A stretch of DNA of 64,000 nucleotides from Halococcus sediminicola (GTDB lineage Archaea; Halobacteriota; Halobacteria; Halobacteriales; Halococcaceae), in NCBI RefSeq assembly GCF_000755245.1, contig NZ_BBMP01000022.1, forward strand, positions 372,001 through 436,000, in the 5' to 3' direction. Position 1 is the first letter of the stretch; each line of letters opens with the position of its first letter. Below the pieces are notes generated by a model, which did no database searches, was not told the DNA's origin, and saw nothing but the letters and a program-made list of their open reading frames with translations. The position numbers and the translations under genes were made by a program. Shown in pieces: positions 8,178-16,768 of the stretch.

Positions 8178-8765
8178 TCACCCACCCCCGCCGAAGCCGA
8201 GTCCGAGCACGATGCGGACGGCCACCAGCAGATAGACGAGTCCGAAAACGTCGCCCGTCGTCGTCACGAGCGGGCCGACGAGCGTATCGGGGTCGTAACC
8301 GCGGCGATAGCCCGCAAACACCGCGACGACGACGACCGTCACAAGCGTGACGCCCGAAAACAACCCCGCGAGCACCGAGATGGCGACGAGCGTGACCGCC
8401 GGCGCGGGCGCGGCCGACGACACCCAGAGGACGAAATACGCCGCCAATGCAGCGAACGCACTGGCGAGCAGCCCGTTTGCGATTGCGGCCGTAACCGCCG
8501 CGCGCAGGCGACTGTCGCCACCGCGGACCCGCGGTTCGATGAGTCCCTGATGGAGTGCGGTGGCGATGCGTGCGCCGAGCGAGCTATAGACGTTCCCGCG
8601 GGTGGCGAGCAGTGCGGGTACGAGCACCAGCAGTCCCGACACCGCCCGGAGTTCGCTCCGCATCCCGCCGAGGACCACCCCAGCGAGAAGCCCGGCGACG
8701 AGGCTCGCAGACAGCGCCGGCAGCGCCTCGCGGTAGGCCTCGCGTGCGACCTCGGCGACGGTCAT
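8178..8765 (-). CDS. MgtE-type magnesium/divalent cation channel half protein (first)
   Basis: This 195-residue partner has the same fold: SGLLVLVPALLATRGNVYSSLGARIATALHQG near residues 46-78 and DPDTLVGPLVTTTGDVFGLVYLL near the C-terminus. It ends in a glycine run. The start is placed at the ATG at 8765 rather than an upstream in-frame codon at 8780, because MTVAEVAREAYREALP gives the expected short cytosolic helix. The stop abuts the next gene's GTG with no spacing. Ion selectivity (Mg2+ or other divalents) is inferred from family only. Confidence 0.85.
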   Translation of the reverse strand: MTVAEVAREAYREALPALSASLVAGLLAGVVLGGMRSELRAVSGLLVLVPALLATRGNVYSSLGARIATALHQGLIEPRVRGGDSRLRAAVTAAIANGLLASAFAALAAYFVLWVSSAAPAPAVTLVAISVLAGLFSGVTLVTVVVVAVFAGYRRGYDPDTLVGPLVTTTGDVFGLVYLLVAVRIVLGLGFGGGG

Positions 8766-8810
8766 TGCCGACCGAACCACCGCCAGCGATAAAAGTCCGT
8801 CCGGTTGGCG

Positions 8811-10217
8811 TTATCCGAACGGGCCGCCACCGCCGCCCATTCCACCCATGCCGCCCATCCCGCCACCGCCGCCGTCGCCTTGCTCCATGCGCTTCATCAT
8901 CCGCTGCATGTCCGCGTCGCCCATCCCCTGGAACTGCTTGAGGGTGCGCTCCATCATCCGATGCTGTTCTAAGAGTTCCTGGACGCGCTCTTCGGGCTGG
9001 CCGGAGCCGCGCGCGACGCGGCGAACCTGATTGGCCCCCACCGAGCGGGGATTTTCGAGTTCCTTCTCGGTCATCGAGTCCATGATGACGTCGAAGCTTC
9101 GCATTCGGTCCTGCGTGACGTCCATCGCGTCGTCGGGTAGTTGGTCCTTGAGACCGCCACCCAGTCCGGGAATCATGTCGAGCACTTGGTCGAGCGGCCC
9201 CATCTTGTTCATCGCGTTCATCTGGTGGCGCATGTCGTTGAGGGTGAACTGCCCGGACATGATGTCCTCGGGGTCCCAGTCGTCTTCCTCGTCGCCGGTT
9301 TCCATCGCGCGCTCGACCCGTTCGGCGAGTTGTTTGAGATCGCCCATCCCCAACAGTCGGGAGATGAAGCCGTTCGGCTCGAAGCGCTCGACGTCCTGGA
9401 CCGTCTCGCCGGTCCCCAGAAAGGCGATCGACGAGTCGGTTTCGTTCACGGCAGTCAGCGCACCGCCACCCTTGGCCGTCCCGTCGAGTTTCGTTATCAC
9501 GACGCCGTCGACGCCGATGGCCTCCTCGAAGCGCTTGGCCTGGTCTTTGGCCCCTTGCCCGATGGCCGCGTCCATCACGAGCAGGCTCCGGTCGGGGTCT
9601 ACAGTATCGTCGATAGCTTCAATCTCGTCGATGAGGCCCTCTTCGAGCGCGTGGCGACCGGCCGTATCGACGATGTGAACGTCGGCCTCCTCGGTGGCGG
9701 CGAATCCCTCGCGGGCGATCTCGACCGGGTCCTCGCTGTCGGGATCGCCGTAGAAGGTGACTTCGGCGCGCTCGGCCATCTCCTTGGACTGGTCGTACGC
9801 ACCCGGACGGAACGTGTCGGTCTGGATGATGGCCGGCCGGAGGCCCTTCTTCGAGAACCACCACGCCATCTTCGCCGCCGTGGTCGTCTTCCCGGATCCC
9901 TGTAGCCCCGCCAGCAGGATGGTCTGGGACTCCAAGGGCAGGTCGGTCGAATCGCCCACCAACTCGACCATCTCCTCGTAGACGATGCGGAGGACGAAAT
10001 CGCGCGCCGTCGTGCCGCCCGGGGGTTCCTCTTCGAGCGCGCGCCGCTCGATGCTGTCCGAGAGGTCCATCACGAGTGAGATTTCGACGTCGGCCTGGAT
10101 CAGCGAGCGCTGGATCTCCCGGACTACCTCCTCGACGTCCTCCTCGTCGAGGCGCGTCTTGCCCTGCAATCGGTCGAGCGTTCCGCGGAGGGAACTCCCG
10201 AGGTCGTCGAGTACCAT
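8811..10217 (-). CDS. ffh: Signal recognition particle protein SRP54
   Basis: The 468-residue GTPase binds 7S RNA and signal sequences and delivers ribosomes to the membrane by docking with FtsY. The N domain occupies about residues 1-90. The G domain has a P-loop GLQGSGKTT (104-112), DTAGRH and [10 protein letters not shown]. The M domain is methionine-rich ([38 protein letters not shown]). The tail is an unusual run of Gly-Met-Gly repeats ending GGGGGPFG. It lies 283 bases downstream of ftsY on the same strand, with dispersed-element copy C between them. Confidence 0.97.
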   Translation of the reverse strand: MVLDDLGSSLRGTLDRLQGKTRLDEEDVEEVVREIQRSLIQADVEISLVMDLSDSIERRALEEEPPGGTTARDFVLRIVYEEMVELVGDSTDLPLESQTILLAGLQGSGKTTTAAKMAWWFSKKGLRPAIIQTDTFRPGAYDQSKEMAERAEVTFYGDPDSEDPVEIAREGFAATEEADVHIVDTAGRHALEEGLIDEIEAIDDTVDPDRSLLVMDAAIGQGAKDQAKRFEEAIGVDGVVITKLDGTAKGGGALTAVNETDSSIAFLGTGETVQDVERFEPNGFISRLLGMGDLKQLAERVERAMETGDEEDDWDPEDIMSGQFTLNDMRHQMNAMNKMGPLDQVLDMIPGLGGGLKDQLPDDAMDVTQDRMRSFDVIMDSMTEKELENPRSVGANQVRRVARGSGQPEERVQELLEQHRMMERTLKQFQGMGDADMQRMMKRMEQGDGGGGGMGGMGGMGGGGGPFG

Positions 10218-10260
10218 TTGCCGACGCTATGCCGTGTAGCTGGTAAAGGCTTGTCCGTCC

Positions 10261-10347
10261 CACTTTTTTTGCGTCGGGTCGGTTCGCTCCGCTTACCGAT
10301 CACTCCTTGAAAAACCTGGACTAAAAAGGTCCGCTCGCTCGCCGACG
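10261..10347 (-). repeat. Dispersed intergenic element, copy C (short form)
   Basis: Read on the minus strand, the core is CTTTTTAGTCCAGGTTTTT, preceded by GTCGGCGAGCGAGCGG. It is followed by an imperfect inverted repeat (CGGT ... ACCG) and a run of seven A's before GTGGG. The core matches copy B (39332-39352) over TTTTTAGTCCAGGTTTTT. It lies downstream of ftsY and upstream of ffh. The rest of the 283-base gap (10348-10500) carries only GAGTGAAACGA-like segments related to the upstream arm of copy B; I see no gene there. Confidence 0.6.
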
Positions 10348-10500
10348 GTTCGCTCGCGGTTCGATAGCTAACCCCTCAGCTACCGTGCCGCGACGGTCAC
10401 ACCCTCCCAACCGATTCGCTCGTTCGTTTCACTCGCCCCGTCATCCCTCGCACGAGTCGCACCTACTGCTCCCGTGCGCCGCACAACTCGAAAAGATTTC

Positions 10501-11889
10501 CTACTCCTCGTCCGCACCGAGCAACCGGTCGACGAGCGCGTCGGGGTCGAACCGCTCGATATCGTCGTAGCCCTGTCCAGTGCCCAAAAACAGAATGGGT
10601 TTGCCGGTGACGTGGGCGATGGAGATAGCCGCCCCACCTTGGGAATCGGCGTCGGCCTTGGCCAAAATCGCGCCGTCGATGGTCGCGGCGTCGTCGAACT
10701 CACGGGCGCGATTGGTCGCGTCCTGGCCGGCGACCGCCTCGTCGACGAACAGCGTCATGTCGGGGTCGACAACTCGGTCGATCTTCTCCAACTGGGCCAT
10801 CAGATCGTTCGAGGTGTGGAGTCGCCCCGCCGTGTCGCCGAGCACCACGTCGATGTCGTGAGCCTCGGCGTACTCGACGGCGTCGTAGAGCACGGCCGCG
10901 GGGTCCGAGCCCTGCTCGTGGGCGATGTATTCCTTGTCCAGATTTTCGGCGTGCTCGCCCAACTGCTGGTTCGCACCGGCCCGATAGGTGTCGCCGTTTG
11001 CGAGCACCGTCGAAAGCCCGCGCTCCTCGAAGTAGCGCGCGAGCTTGGCGATGGTCGTGGTCTTGCCGACGCCGTTCACCCCGGTGAAGACGATGGTCAC
11101 GGGCTTTTCGGCCTCCGCCACGCGCTCTTCGAAATCGAACTGTCCCACCGAGATGACCTCCCGGAGCGCCTCGGCGAGCGCTTCCTCGACGACCAGACCC
11201 GTGCCCTTGACCTGCGCACGCGTCGCACCGGTGAGTTCCTCGCGCAGGCGGTCGAGGATTGCTTCAGTTACACTCATCTCGACGTCGCTTTCGAGCAGCG
11301 CCATCTCCAACTCGAACAGCGGCCCTTCCAGTTCGGCGGCCTCAATGAGCGATTGGCCGGTGGCGAACAGCTTCGCCCGCGTCCCGAACCCGAGTTTTTC
11401 GCCGTCCTCCTCGCCGCCGTCCTCGGTCTCCTCCGCCGGCGATGGCCGCCGCAATCGCGTGCGGGTGGCTTCCTCGTCCTTGGAATCCGCTTCCGCGTCG
11501 CCTGCCGCGCGTTCGTCCGACTCGTCCGCAACGGTCTCCTCTCCAGCCGGTTCGGCCGCTTCCGGTTCGACCGCAGTCTCGGTCTCCGTCGTTTCGGTGT
11601 CGGACATATCGGATGCTACCGGCGCAGCGTCGGCTTCCGCATCCGATTCGGCCGTCGAAGGGGAGTCGTCGGTCGCCGCGTCGGGGTCGGTCAATGCAGG
11701 GCCGGAGTCCGCGTCGGGTTCGGTCGCTGTCGGGACTGTTTCCTCGGGTTCAGTGGAGGGATCAGCCTCGACCGCCGGTTCGGGTTCGTCCGCTGGCTCG
11801 TTCTCTTCGACCTCGGCGGTCGCCTCGTCGATCTCCTCCTCGGCGTCGCGCCGGAAGTCGCTGAGCCGGTCTTTGAGTCCGTCGAACAT
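10501..11889 (-). CDS. ftsY: SRP receptor FtsY
   Basis: The 462-residue GTPase receives the SRP-ribosome complex at the membrane. Residues 1 to about 165 are a very acidic, low-complexity region (long Glu/Asp/Ala/Pro runs), longer than in most bacteria but usual in haloarchaea. The N and G domains follow, with GVNGVGKTTTIAKLA as P-loop, GDTAGRLHTSNDL, AKADADSQGG and the closing FLGTGQGYDDIERFDP. It begins 3 bases after the pfdA stop, so it is co-transcribed with pfdA and probably the ribosomal genes upstream. Confidence 0.97.
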   Translation of the reverse strand: MFDGLKDRLSDFRRDAEEEIDEATAEVEENEPADEPEPAVEADPSTEPEETVPTATEPDADSGPALTDPDAATDDSPSTAESDAEADAAPVASDMSDTETTETETAVEPEAAEPAGEETVADESDERAAGDAEADSKDEEATRTRLRRPSPAEETEDGGEEDGEKLGFGTRAKLFATGQSLIEAAELEGPLFELEMALLESDVEMSVTEAILDRLREELTGATRAQVKGTGLVVEEALAEALREVISVGQFDFEERVAEAEKPVTIVFTGVNGVGKTTTIAKLARYFEERGLSTVLANGDTYRAGANQQLGEHAENLDKEYIAHEQGSDPAAVLYDAVEYAEAHDIDVVLGDTAGRLHTSNDLMAQLEKIDRVVDPDMTLFVDEAVAGQDATNRAREFDDAATIDGAILAKADADSQGGAAISIAHVTGKPILFLGTGQGYDDIERFDPDALVDRLLGADEE

Positions 11890-11892
11890 CGC

Positions 11893-12369
11893 CTACTCGT
11901 CGTCCGATTCCGGCTCCTGTCCCAGTCCGCCCATCTGGCCCTGAAGCTGCTGCATCTGCTGCTGTTGGAGCTGCTGGGCCTGCTGTTCGAGCTGGTCGCG
12001 CTCGCTTTCGATCTCGGTGATCTCCTCGCGGACTTCCTCGACGCGGTCGTCGAGCGCGTCGTGCTTGCGTTCGAGGGTCTCGATTGCGCCCGCCTCGTCG
12101 CGCTCGGCCGCGTAGCCACCGCCGAGGCTGACAACTGTTTCGTCGACATTCTGAACCTCGGCGCGGACGTAGGCATCACCGCCCAGCGGTACTTGGACTG
12201 TGGAGCCGCTTTCGAGGTTTTCGAGCGCCTCGGTCGCCTCGTCGATTTCGCGCTGCTCGTCGCGGAATCCCTCGATTTCACCCTCCATCGCTTCCTTCTG
12301 TTGTTCGAGGACTTCGAGTTCCTGTGAGAGCTGTTCGAGCTGGCCGCCACCGCCGCCACCCATGCTCAT
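11893..12369 (-). CDS. pfdA: Prefoldin subunit alpha
   Basis: The 158-residue chaperone subunit has two long coiled-coil arms (about residues 8-55 and 95-145, with DDRVEEVREEITEIESERDQLEQQAQQLQQQQ). They flank a beta-hairpin region (GSTVQVPLGGDAYVRAEVQN and VVSLGGGYAAER), as expected of the alpha subunit, two copies of which join four beta subunits. N-terminal MSMGGGGGG is a haloarchaeal feature. The ATG at 12369 overlaps the stop of a 21-codon open frame (ATGA), suggesting coupled translation. The C-terminal tail is acidic. Confidence 0.93.
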   Translation of the reverse strand: MSMGGGGGGQLEQLSQELEVLEQQKEAMEGEIEGFRDEQREIDEATEALENLESGSTVQVPLGGDAYVRAEVQNVDETVVSLGGGYAAERDEAGAIETLERKHDALDDRVEEVREEITEIESERDQLEQQAQQLQQQQMQQLQGQMGGLGQEPESDDE

Positions 12370-12431
12370 CGACCTGCCCCCGTGATGCACTCTCGACCAT
12401 GCGTCTCGCTGTCGGTGACGAACGTATCCAT
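12366..12431 (-). CDS. Possible 21-residue leader peptide upstream of pfdA
   Basis: A minimal frame, MDTFVTDSETHGRECITGAGR, starts at 12431 and stops at 12366, overlapping the pfdA ATG by four bases. A TATA-like CATACTT box is centred near 12458, 27 bases upstream of this start, the distance expected for a leaderless message. It does not resemble ribosomal protein L18a, often found at this point in related operons. It may be a real leader peptide or simply the 5' untranslated region of pfdA. Confidence 0.35.
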   Translation of the reverse strand: MDTFVTDSETHGRECITGAGR

Positions 12432-12502
12432 ATCCCCGCTGGGTGAGCGCGCCGGAAGTATGTTGTCCTCTGCCGGCGCGGCGGGAGCCGAACGGTCCGG
12501 GT

Positions 12503-13174
12503 CTATGACCCGTCGATGTAGCCGAGCGCGTCCTCGATGCGGCCGAGTTCCGGTCCGGTACACTCCTCACCGGCGATGTATCCGTGTGTGTTTGCGAGCA
12601 GTCCCGACCCGACGAGCGGCGCGCCGTAGTTCACGGTCCCGATGTCCGCCGGCACGCCCAGTAGTTCTTCCAGAAAGTCGAGTTCCTCGTCGGTCGCCTG
12701 CGGGTGACAGAGCACGCCACGGTCGGTGGCGACCGCTGCGGTCCCAACAGTTCGAACGCCGGCGAGCGCGCCCCGCTCGACCGGTACGTCGAGGTGTTCG
12801 CCGACCGTCTCAACGGCCTCGTCGGGAAGGTCCGGGTGGACGTACGCACCCTCGTCGTTTGCGAGGACGACGTTGCCGGCGGCGTTGATGCGACCGGGCA
12901 GCGTTTCTATGGGTACGTCGACGACGTCGGCGATGCGCTCGCGCTCGACGTCCGTGACGCGGTCGCTCGTGAGCAGCCCATTGGAGTTGCCGGCGACGAG
13001 CGCACCCACAGTTCCGGAACCGGCGATGGTCGTCTGGACGGCGGGAACGTCGAGTTCGTCGGTGAGGTCGTCGAGGAACCCGTCGTCGATGTCGGGTCTG
13101 ACGAGCAAGCAGTGGTCGGTCGCACGGGCGAAGACGCCGACGTACGAGGAACCGGAAAAGGCCGCGCGGAGCAC
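12503..13174 (-). CDS. tif6: Translation initiation factor aIF6
   Basis: The 223-residue factor binds the large ribosomal subunit and blocks subunit joining. The fivefold pseudo-symmetric repeat of eIF6 is visible: [73 protein letters not shown] and [19 protein letters not shown]. Translation starts at a GTG at 13174, one base after the rpl31e stop. A perfect CGGGTC-TAT-GACCCG hairpin overlaps the stop codon and could be a processing or termination structure. Confidence 0.95.
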   Translation of the reverse strand: MLRAAFSGSSYVGVFARATDHCLLVRPDIDDGFLDDLTDELDVPAVQTTIAGSGTVGALVAGNSNGLLTSDRVTDVERERIADVVDVPIETLPGRINAAGNVVLANDEGAYVHPDLPDEAVETVGEHLDVPVERGALAGVRTVGTAAVATDRGVLCHPQATDEELDFLEELLGVPADIGTVNYGAPLVGSGLLANTHGYIAGEECTGPELGRIEDALGYIDGS

Positions 13175-13175
13175 G

Positions 13176-13454
13176 TTATTCGGCGTACTCGGCTTCGACG
13201 ACGCGCTCGCCCTCCTCCTCGAAGCGGGCCGCGCGTACGCGAAGCTTGCTCGGCGGGTTCGAGCGGCCGCGCGCCCAGACCGCCTCGTTGATCGAGGGGT
13301 CGAGGCGGACAGTCTCGGGATCGGCCTTGAAGTGCTGGGCGAGATGATCCCGGATGATCGTCATCGCTCTGTCGGCACCCTCGTGGTTCGCGCCCGCCTT
13401 CACCTTGCGGAGCGGGACCGTGACGACGCGCTCCTCGAAGTCGTCGGCGCTCAT
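13176..13454 (-). CDS. rpl31e: Ribosomal protein L31e
   Basis: The 92-residue protein lies near the exit tunnel of the 50S subunit. The family core is clear: [20 protein letters not shown], then [32 protein letters not shown]. The ATG at 13454 overlaps the rpl39e stop (ATGA). An upstream in-frame extension is rejected because it would run through rpl39e. It is acidic at the C-terminus, as expected for a halophile. Confidence 0.96.
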   Translation of the reverse strand: MSADDFEERVVTVPLRKVKAGANHEGADRAMTIIRDHLAQHFKADPETVRLDPSINEAVWARGRSNPPSKLRVRAARFEEEGERVVEAEYAE

Positions 13455-13603
13455 TCGTCCGTGTCCGACCGCCGCCAGTTGCGCCGTTTCGGGTTGCGCA
13501 TCGTGTCGCGGTCGGTCTTCATGATGACCCACGCCGGCACGCGGGAGTTCTGGCGTTCGAGTTTCCCGAGGCGTTTCTTCTTCGCCTTCGTGTTCTTGCT
13601 CAT
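13451..13603 (-). CDS. rpl39e: Ribosomal protein L39e
   Basis: This is a 50-residue, Arg/Lys-rich protein of the ribosomal exit tunnel. [18 protein letters not shown] and [19 protein letters not shown] match the L39e family over its full length. It heads the ribosomal/SRP gene block rpl39e-rpl31e-tif6-pfdA-ftsY-ffh, all on the minus strand. An apparent longer frame upstream overlaps the ZIP transporter gene and is not used. Confidence 0.95.
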   Translation of the reverse strand: MSKNTKAKKKRLGKLERQNSRVPAWVIMKTDRDTMRNPKRRNWRRSDTDE

Positions 13604-13659
13604 GATGGATTCCTTTCCGCCGCGGCGCTTAAATCCTTGTCCTTCTCGTTCACGGGCGT

Positions 13660-14460
13660 TCAGACGAACCCCAGAGGAACCATCAGCGCCACGCCGACGG
13701 CGATGCCGGCGAGGAGTTCGCGCCGACCGTCGTTCGGCAAGCCCGCGCCGATCTCCCGGGCTTCGGGGATGAACTCCGTGAGCACCAGATAGATCATCGC
13801 GCCGGCGGCAAAGCCGAACCCGACGGCCATGAACTCGCGGGCGATGCGGACGAAGTAGAAGGCGACGACCGCACCCACCGGTTGGGGCAGGCTCGAAAAC
13901 ACCGCCCACCACACCATGCGAAGCTTCGAGACGCCCATCGACTGGAGCGGGATCGCGATGGCCACTCCCTCCGGGACGTTGTGAATCGAGATGGCGAGCG
14001 TCATGAACACCGCGAGCAGTGGGATCGAAAACCCCAGAATTTGCAGCCCGCCAGCGAGGTCGAGTTCGGCGAACGAGACCCCGACCGCGACGCCCTCCGG
14101 GAAACTGTGGACCGTGAGCACGCCGAGGATGAGCAGTAGCTTCCGATAGTCGGCCTCCTCGTACTTTCGTGGGTTGACTTCGGCCCCCGAGATGATGCGA
14201 TGGCTCACGACGACCAATACCACTCCGGCGAGAAGCCCGACCACGAGATCACGAGGAGTGCCCTCGGCGAGTCCCTCCGTGACCAGCCCGAACAGCGAGG
14301 CCGAGAGCATGATGCCCGAGGCGAGCCCCCAGAGGATAACACTCGTACGGTCGCTCACGTCGTCGACGAGGAAGAACGGTAGCGCCCCGATACCCGTTGC
14401 GAGCGCCGTCACGAGACCCGCGAGGAAGACCAACACGAGGCTCGCCAGTAGCTCCGCCAT
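13660..14460 (-). CDS. ZIP family metal (Zn/Fe) transporter
   Basis: The 266-residue protein has about eight membrane helices. The ZIP metal-binding motifs are present twice: [10 protein letters not shown] in TM4 (about residues 117-126) and [10 protein letters not shown] in TM5 (about 160-169). The central variable loop is short and lacks a His-rich stretch ([21 protein letters not shown]). ZIP proteins import Zn2+, Fe2+ or Mn2+ into the cytosol; which one here is not determined. It lies 57 bases upstream of rpl39e on the same strand but is probably a separate unit. Confidence 0.92.
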   Translation of the reverse strand: MAELLASLVLVFLAGLVTALATGIGALPFFLVDDVSDRTSVILWGLASGIMLSASLFGLVTEGLAEGTPRDLVVGLLAGVVLVVVSHRIISGAEVNPRKYEEADYRKLLLILGVLTVHSFPEGVAVGVSFAELDLAGGLQILGFSIPLLAVFMTLAISIHNVPEGVAIAIPLQSMGVSKLRMVWWAVFSSLPQPVGAVVAFYFVRIAREFMAVGFGFAAGAMIYLVLTEFIPEAREIGAGLPNDGRRELLAGIAVGVALMVPLGFV

Positions 14461-14542
14461 ACCTCGTGTAGCGTCGCCGGCTATTTATCAATTTCCAATA
14501 ATTTTTAGGCTCGCCTCAATCTTTCTTTGGGTATTCAAAATC

Positions 14543-15091
14543 TCAGAGTGCGAACCGCTCGACGGTCGAGTATTCGGGGCCGGCCTCGTCGAGCACGCTC
14601 TCGGTGATTTCGACGCTCTCGATACGGACGGTTCCGAGTGTCGGGTCCGCGTCGAGCGCCCGCTGGACCTGTTCTTTGCCACCGGCGTGGTCCATCCGCG
14701 CTATCGTCGCGTGTGGGGTGAACGCGTGATCTTCGGGGTCGAAGCCCATCTCGACGGTCCGCGCTTCGATGGCATCGTGCAATCGGGCGAGTTCAGTGCC
14801 GCCCTCGCGGACGCCGACCCAGAGCACACGAATGTATTCCTCGCTCGGAAACGCACCGAGACCGCCGAACTCGGCGGTGAAGGGGTCGACATCCGACTCC
14901 TCGATGGCCGTTTCGAGTGCGTCGACGAGGTCCGGGACGCGCTCCTCGCTCACGTCGCCGAGGAACTTCAGCGTGACGTGGACGTTTGCGGGTTGGGTAA
15001 GTCTGACCCCGCTCGCGCCGGCGAATCGCTCCTGAACGCTGGCTATTTCGTCGTCGAGACCCGTGAGCGCGGCGCTGACGAACAGGCGCAT
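14543..15091 (-). CDS. thpR: RNA 2',3'-cyclic phosphodiesterase / 2'-5' RNA ligase ThpR
   Basis: The 182-residue 2H phosphoesterase has both catalytic His-x-Thr motifs: HVTLKFLG near residue 44 and HATIARM near residue 130. The family opens 2',3'-cyclic phosphates and can join tRNA half-molecules by 2'-5' bonds in vitro. MRLFVSAALTGLDDEI fits the usual N-terminus, so the ATG at 15091 is used rather than an upstream in-frame codon. The natural substrate in archaea is unknown. It is divergent from the TPR gene with a 53-base gap. Confidence 0.92.
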   Translation of the reverse strand: MRLFVSAALTGLDDEIASVQERFAGASGVRLTQPANVHVTLKFLGDVSEERVPDLVDALETAIEESDVDPFTAEFGGLGAFPSEEYIRVLWVGVREGGTELARLHDAIEARTVEMGFDPEDHAFTPHATIARMDHAGGKEQVQRALDADPTLGTVRIESVEITESVLDEAGPEYSTVERFAL

Positions 15092-15144
15092 GGAGAAAAC
15101 CACGAGGCCACAGGCCTTAATCACGGTCGTCCCGTAGCCCGGCC

Positions 15145-15921
15145 ATGACCGACGACAGCGATCCCGACGGCGAACCGGAGCGTGGGGCGGACCATCCCTT
15201 CTCGGAGGGCGAGGGGTTCGCCGACCCGGAGGGGTTCGACCTCGACCCGCCGGAACTGTCGGTGGATCCGAGCGAGGTCGACCCGGTCGATTCTCGGGTA
15301 CTCACCGACCTGCTCGACGAGCGCCAACTCGGCAGCGAGGACGTCGACGTCGAGGAACTCATCGACGTGGGGTTGAGCTACATCGAGATCAACAGATACG
15401 AACAGGCGACCGAGACGTTCGAGCGCGCCGCGCGGTTCGCCGCGGACGACCGCCTCGAACAGGAGGCATGGGTGAACAAGGGCGCCGCCCACGCCGAACT
15501 CGAAGAGTACGACGCCGCCATCGGCGCGTATCGGGAAGCGCTCTCGATCGATGCCGACTCAGAGCACGCCGCGAGCGCCGAGACGAACCTCGCCTACGCG
15601 CTCTGGGAGAGCGGCCAGACCGAACAGGCCCTCGACCACGCCGAACGCGCCGTCGAGCGCGACCACCGCTTCGGGCAGGGCTGGTACAATCGTGGCTTCT
15701 TCCTGCTCGAACGCGGCCTCGCCGAGGAAGCCGTCGACAACTTCGACAACGCGCTCCGACTGGGCTTCAGGAACGCCGAGGTCCTCGAAGAGAAGGCCCG
15801 CGCGCTCGAAGAAGTCGGCGAGGACGAGCAGGCCGAGGAGGTCGCCGAAGAAGCCAGAGAACTGCGCGAGCAGGCCGAGGAGGAACTCGTCCGTGATCGT
15901 CAACGAACGCGAAACGCCTGA
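15145..15921 (+). CDS. Tetratricopeptide repeat protein
   Basis: The 258-residue protein has an acidic, Pro-rich N-terminus (residues 1-70). At least four TPR units follow between about 75 and 235: EELIDVGLSYIEINRYEQATETFERA, AWVNKGAAHAELEEYDAAIGAYREAL, TNLAYALWESGQTEQALDHAERAV and GWYNRGFFLLERGLAEEAVDNFDNAL. TPRs mediate protein-protein contacts; the partner is unknown. No signal or membrane segment is seen. Its 3' end overlaps the DUF424 gene by 29 bases, so the two are coupled. Confidence 0.9.
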   Translation: MTDDSDPDGEPERGADHPFSEGEGFADPEGFDLDPPELSVDPSEVDPVDSRVLTDLLDERQLGSEDVDVEELIDVGLSYIEINRYEQATETFERAARFAADDRLEQEAWVNKGAAHAELEEYDAAIGAYREALSIDADSEHAASAETNLAYALWESGQTEQALDHAERAVERDHRFGQGWYNRGFFLLERGLAEEAVDNFDNALRLGFRNAEVLEEKARALEEVGEDEQAEEVAEEARELREQAEEELVRDRQRTRNA

Positions 15922-16186
15922 GGGACGCCTCGTCGCGGTCTGTGACGACGAACTACTCGGCGAGACCTTCGACAACGATGGGGTGCCCTTCGAGGTAACC
16001 GAGGAGTTCTACGGCGGCGAGCACGCCGGTGAGGACCGAGTGGTGGCGAGCCTCGCGCGCGCCCGTGTAGCGAACATCGTCGGCGCTCACTCCGTGGGTC
16101 TCGCGGTCGAACACGGCTTCGTCGAGGAAGCGAACGTGCTCGACGTGGGCGGGACGAGCCACGCCCAACTGGTGCGACTCGGCTGA
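15893..16186 (+). CDS. DUF424 family protein
   Basis: The 97-residue protein begins at a GTG inside the TPR gene and reads VIVNERETPEGRLVAVCDDELLGETF, then VTEEFYGGEHA. This is the signature of the small archaeal DUF424 family, which is nearly universal in archaea and often near translation genes; its function is not established. The 29-base overlap with the TPR stop suggests translational coupling. The frame choice is supported by strong family resemblance over the full length. Confidence 0.88.
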   Translation: MIVNERETPEGRLVAVCDDELLGETFDNDGVPFEVTEEFYGGEHAGEDRVVASLARARVANIVGAHSVGLAVEHGFVEEANVLDVGGTSHAQLVRLG

Positions 16187-16187
16187 G

Positions 16188-16472
16188 CTACTCCTTGACG
16201 AGGCTGCCGAAGTGCTCGATGGGGACGCCCTCCATCGTGGACATGTCGAGACCGTGGCGCTCGGCGGCCAGCGAGAGTTCGAAGACCGAATCGCGGTCGG
16301 GGGCCTCGAAGACGAGCAGGAAGTCGTAGCGGCCGAGCAGCGCGTATGTATCCTTGATCTCGGCGTCGATCTCCTCCAGTTCGAGGCTGATGTCTCCCCA
16401 CAGCGAGGCGAGTTCCTGAAGGTCCTGAAACTCGGTACCGTCGGCTTCGACGAGCGATAGCCACGTCTGCAT
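16188..16472 (-). CDS. GYD domain protein
   Basis: The 94-residue protein (MQTWLSLVEADGTEFQDLQEL, then LLGRYDFLLVFEAPDRDSVFELSLAAERHGLDMSTMEGVPIEHF) matches the GYD domain family, small ferredoxin-like alpha/beta proteins of unknown function. The GRYD turn replaces the typical GxYD. The ATG at 16472 is chosen because upstream residues are Cys/Gly-rich and unlike the family. It is convergent with DUF424, one base apart. Confidence 0.85.
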   Translation of the reverse strand: MQTWLSLVEADGTEFQDLQELASLWGDISLELEEIDAEIKDTYALLGRYDFLLVFEAPDRDSVFELSLAAERHGLDMSTMEGVPIEHFGSLVKE

Positions 16473-16586
16473 GGGGCGTGCTCCGCAGGCACACCCTAAA
16501 GGGATTCCGGCCACCGAAACGGGTCACGTCGATCTGCTTGCCGATGCCGGCCACAGCCGTATCCACGCCACGCCGTTCGACGCCGT

Positions 16587-16733
16587 ATGGGCTACTCGAC
16601 GACCATCGGCTGGTCGCTGTTCACATCTGGCGTGGTCACGCTGCTGTTGAAAGTCGCCCCCTACGACTCGCTGTACTGGGGGATCGGGCTGCTCGTGGTG
16701 GGGCTGCTGATCATGTCACGGCGAGTTCTCTGA
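16587..16733 (+). CDS. 48-residue two-helix membrane miniprotein
   Basis: An ATG at 16587 opens a short frame, MGYSTTIGWSLFTSGVVTLL and so on, ending SRRVL with TGA at 731-733. Two hydrophobic helices (about residues 8-21 and 28-43) are separated by KVAPYDSLYW, and a basic SRR tail suggests a cytosolic C-terminus. Codon use is typical for the region. I do not recognise a named family. It sits between the GYD gene and sufS and is easily missed because of its length. Confidence 0.6.
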   Translation: MGYSTTIGWSLFTSGVVTLLLKVAPYDSLYWGIGLLVVGLLIMSRRVL

Positions 16734-16768
16734 GCAGCCTTCGGGCCCGAAACGACCGACGGGGCGGT

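Noticed and set aside
10474-12327. Long open frame opposite ftsY and pfdA
   Set aside because: It is antisense to two well-supported genes and encodes biased Arg/Gly/Leu-rich sequence with no family resemblance. Long antisense frames are a side effect of high GC and codon bias.
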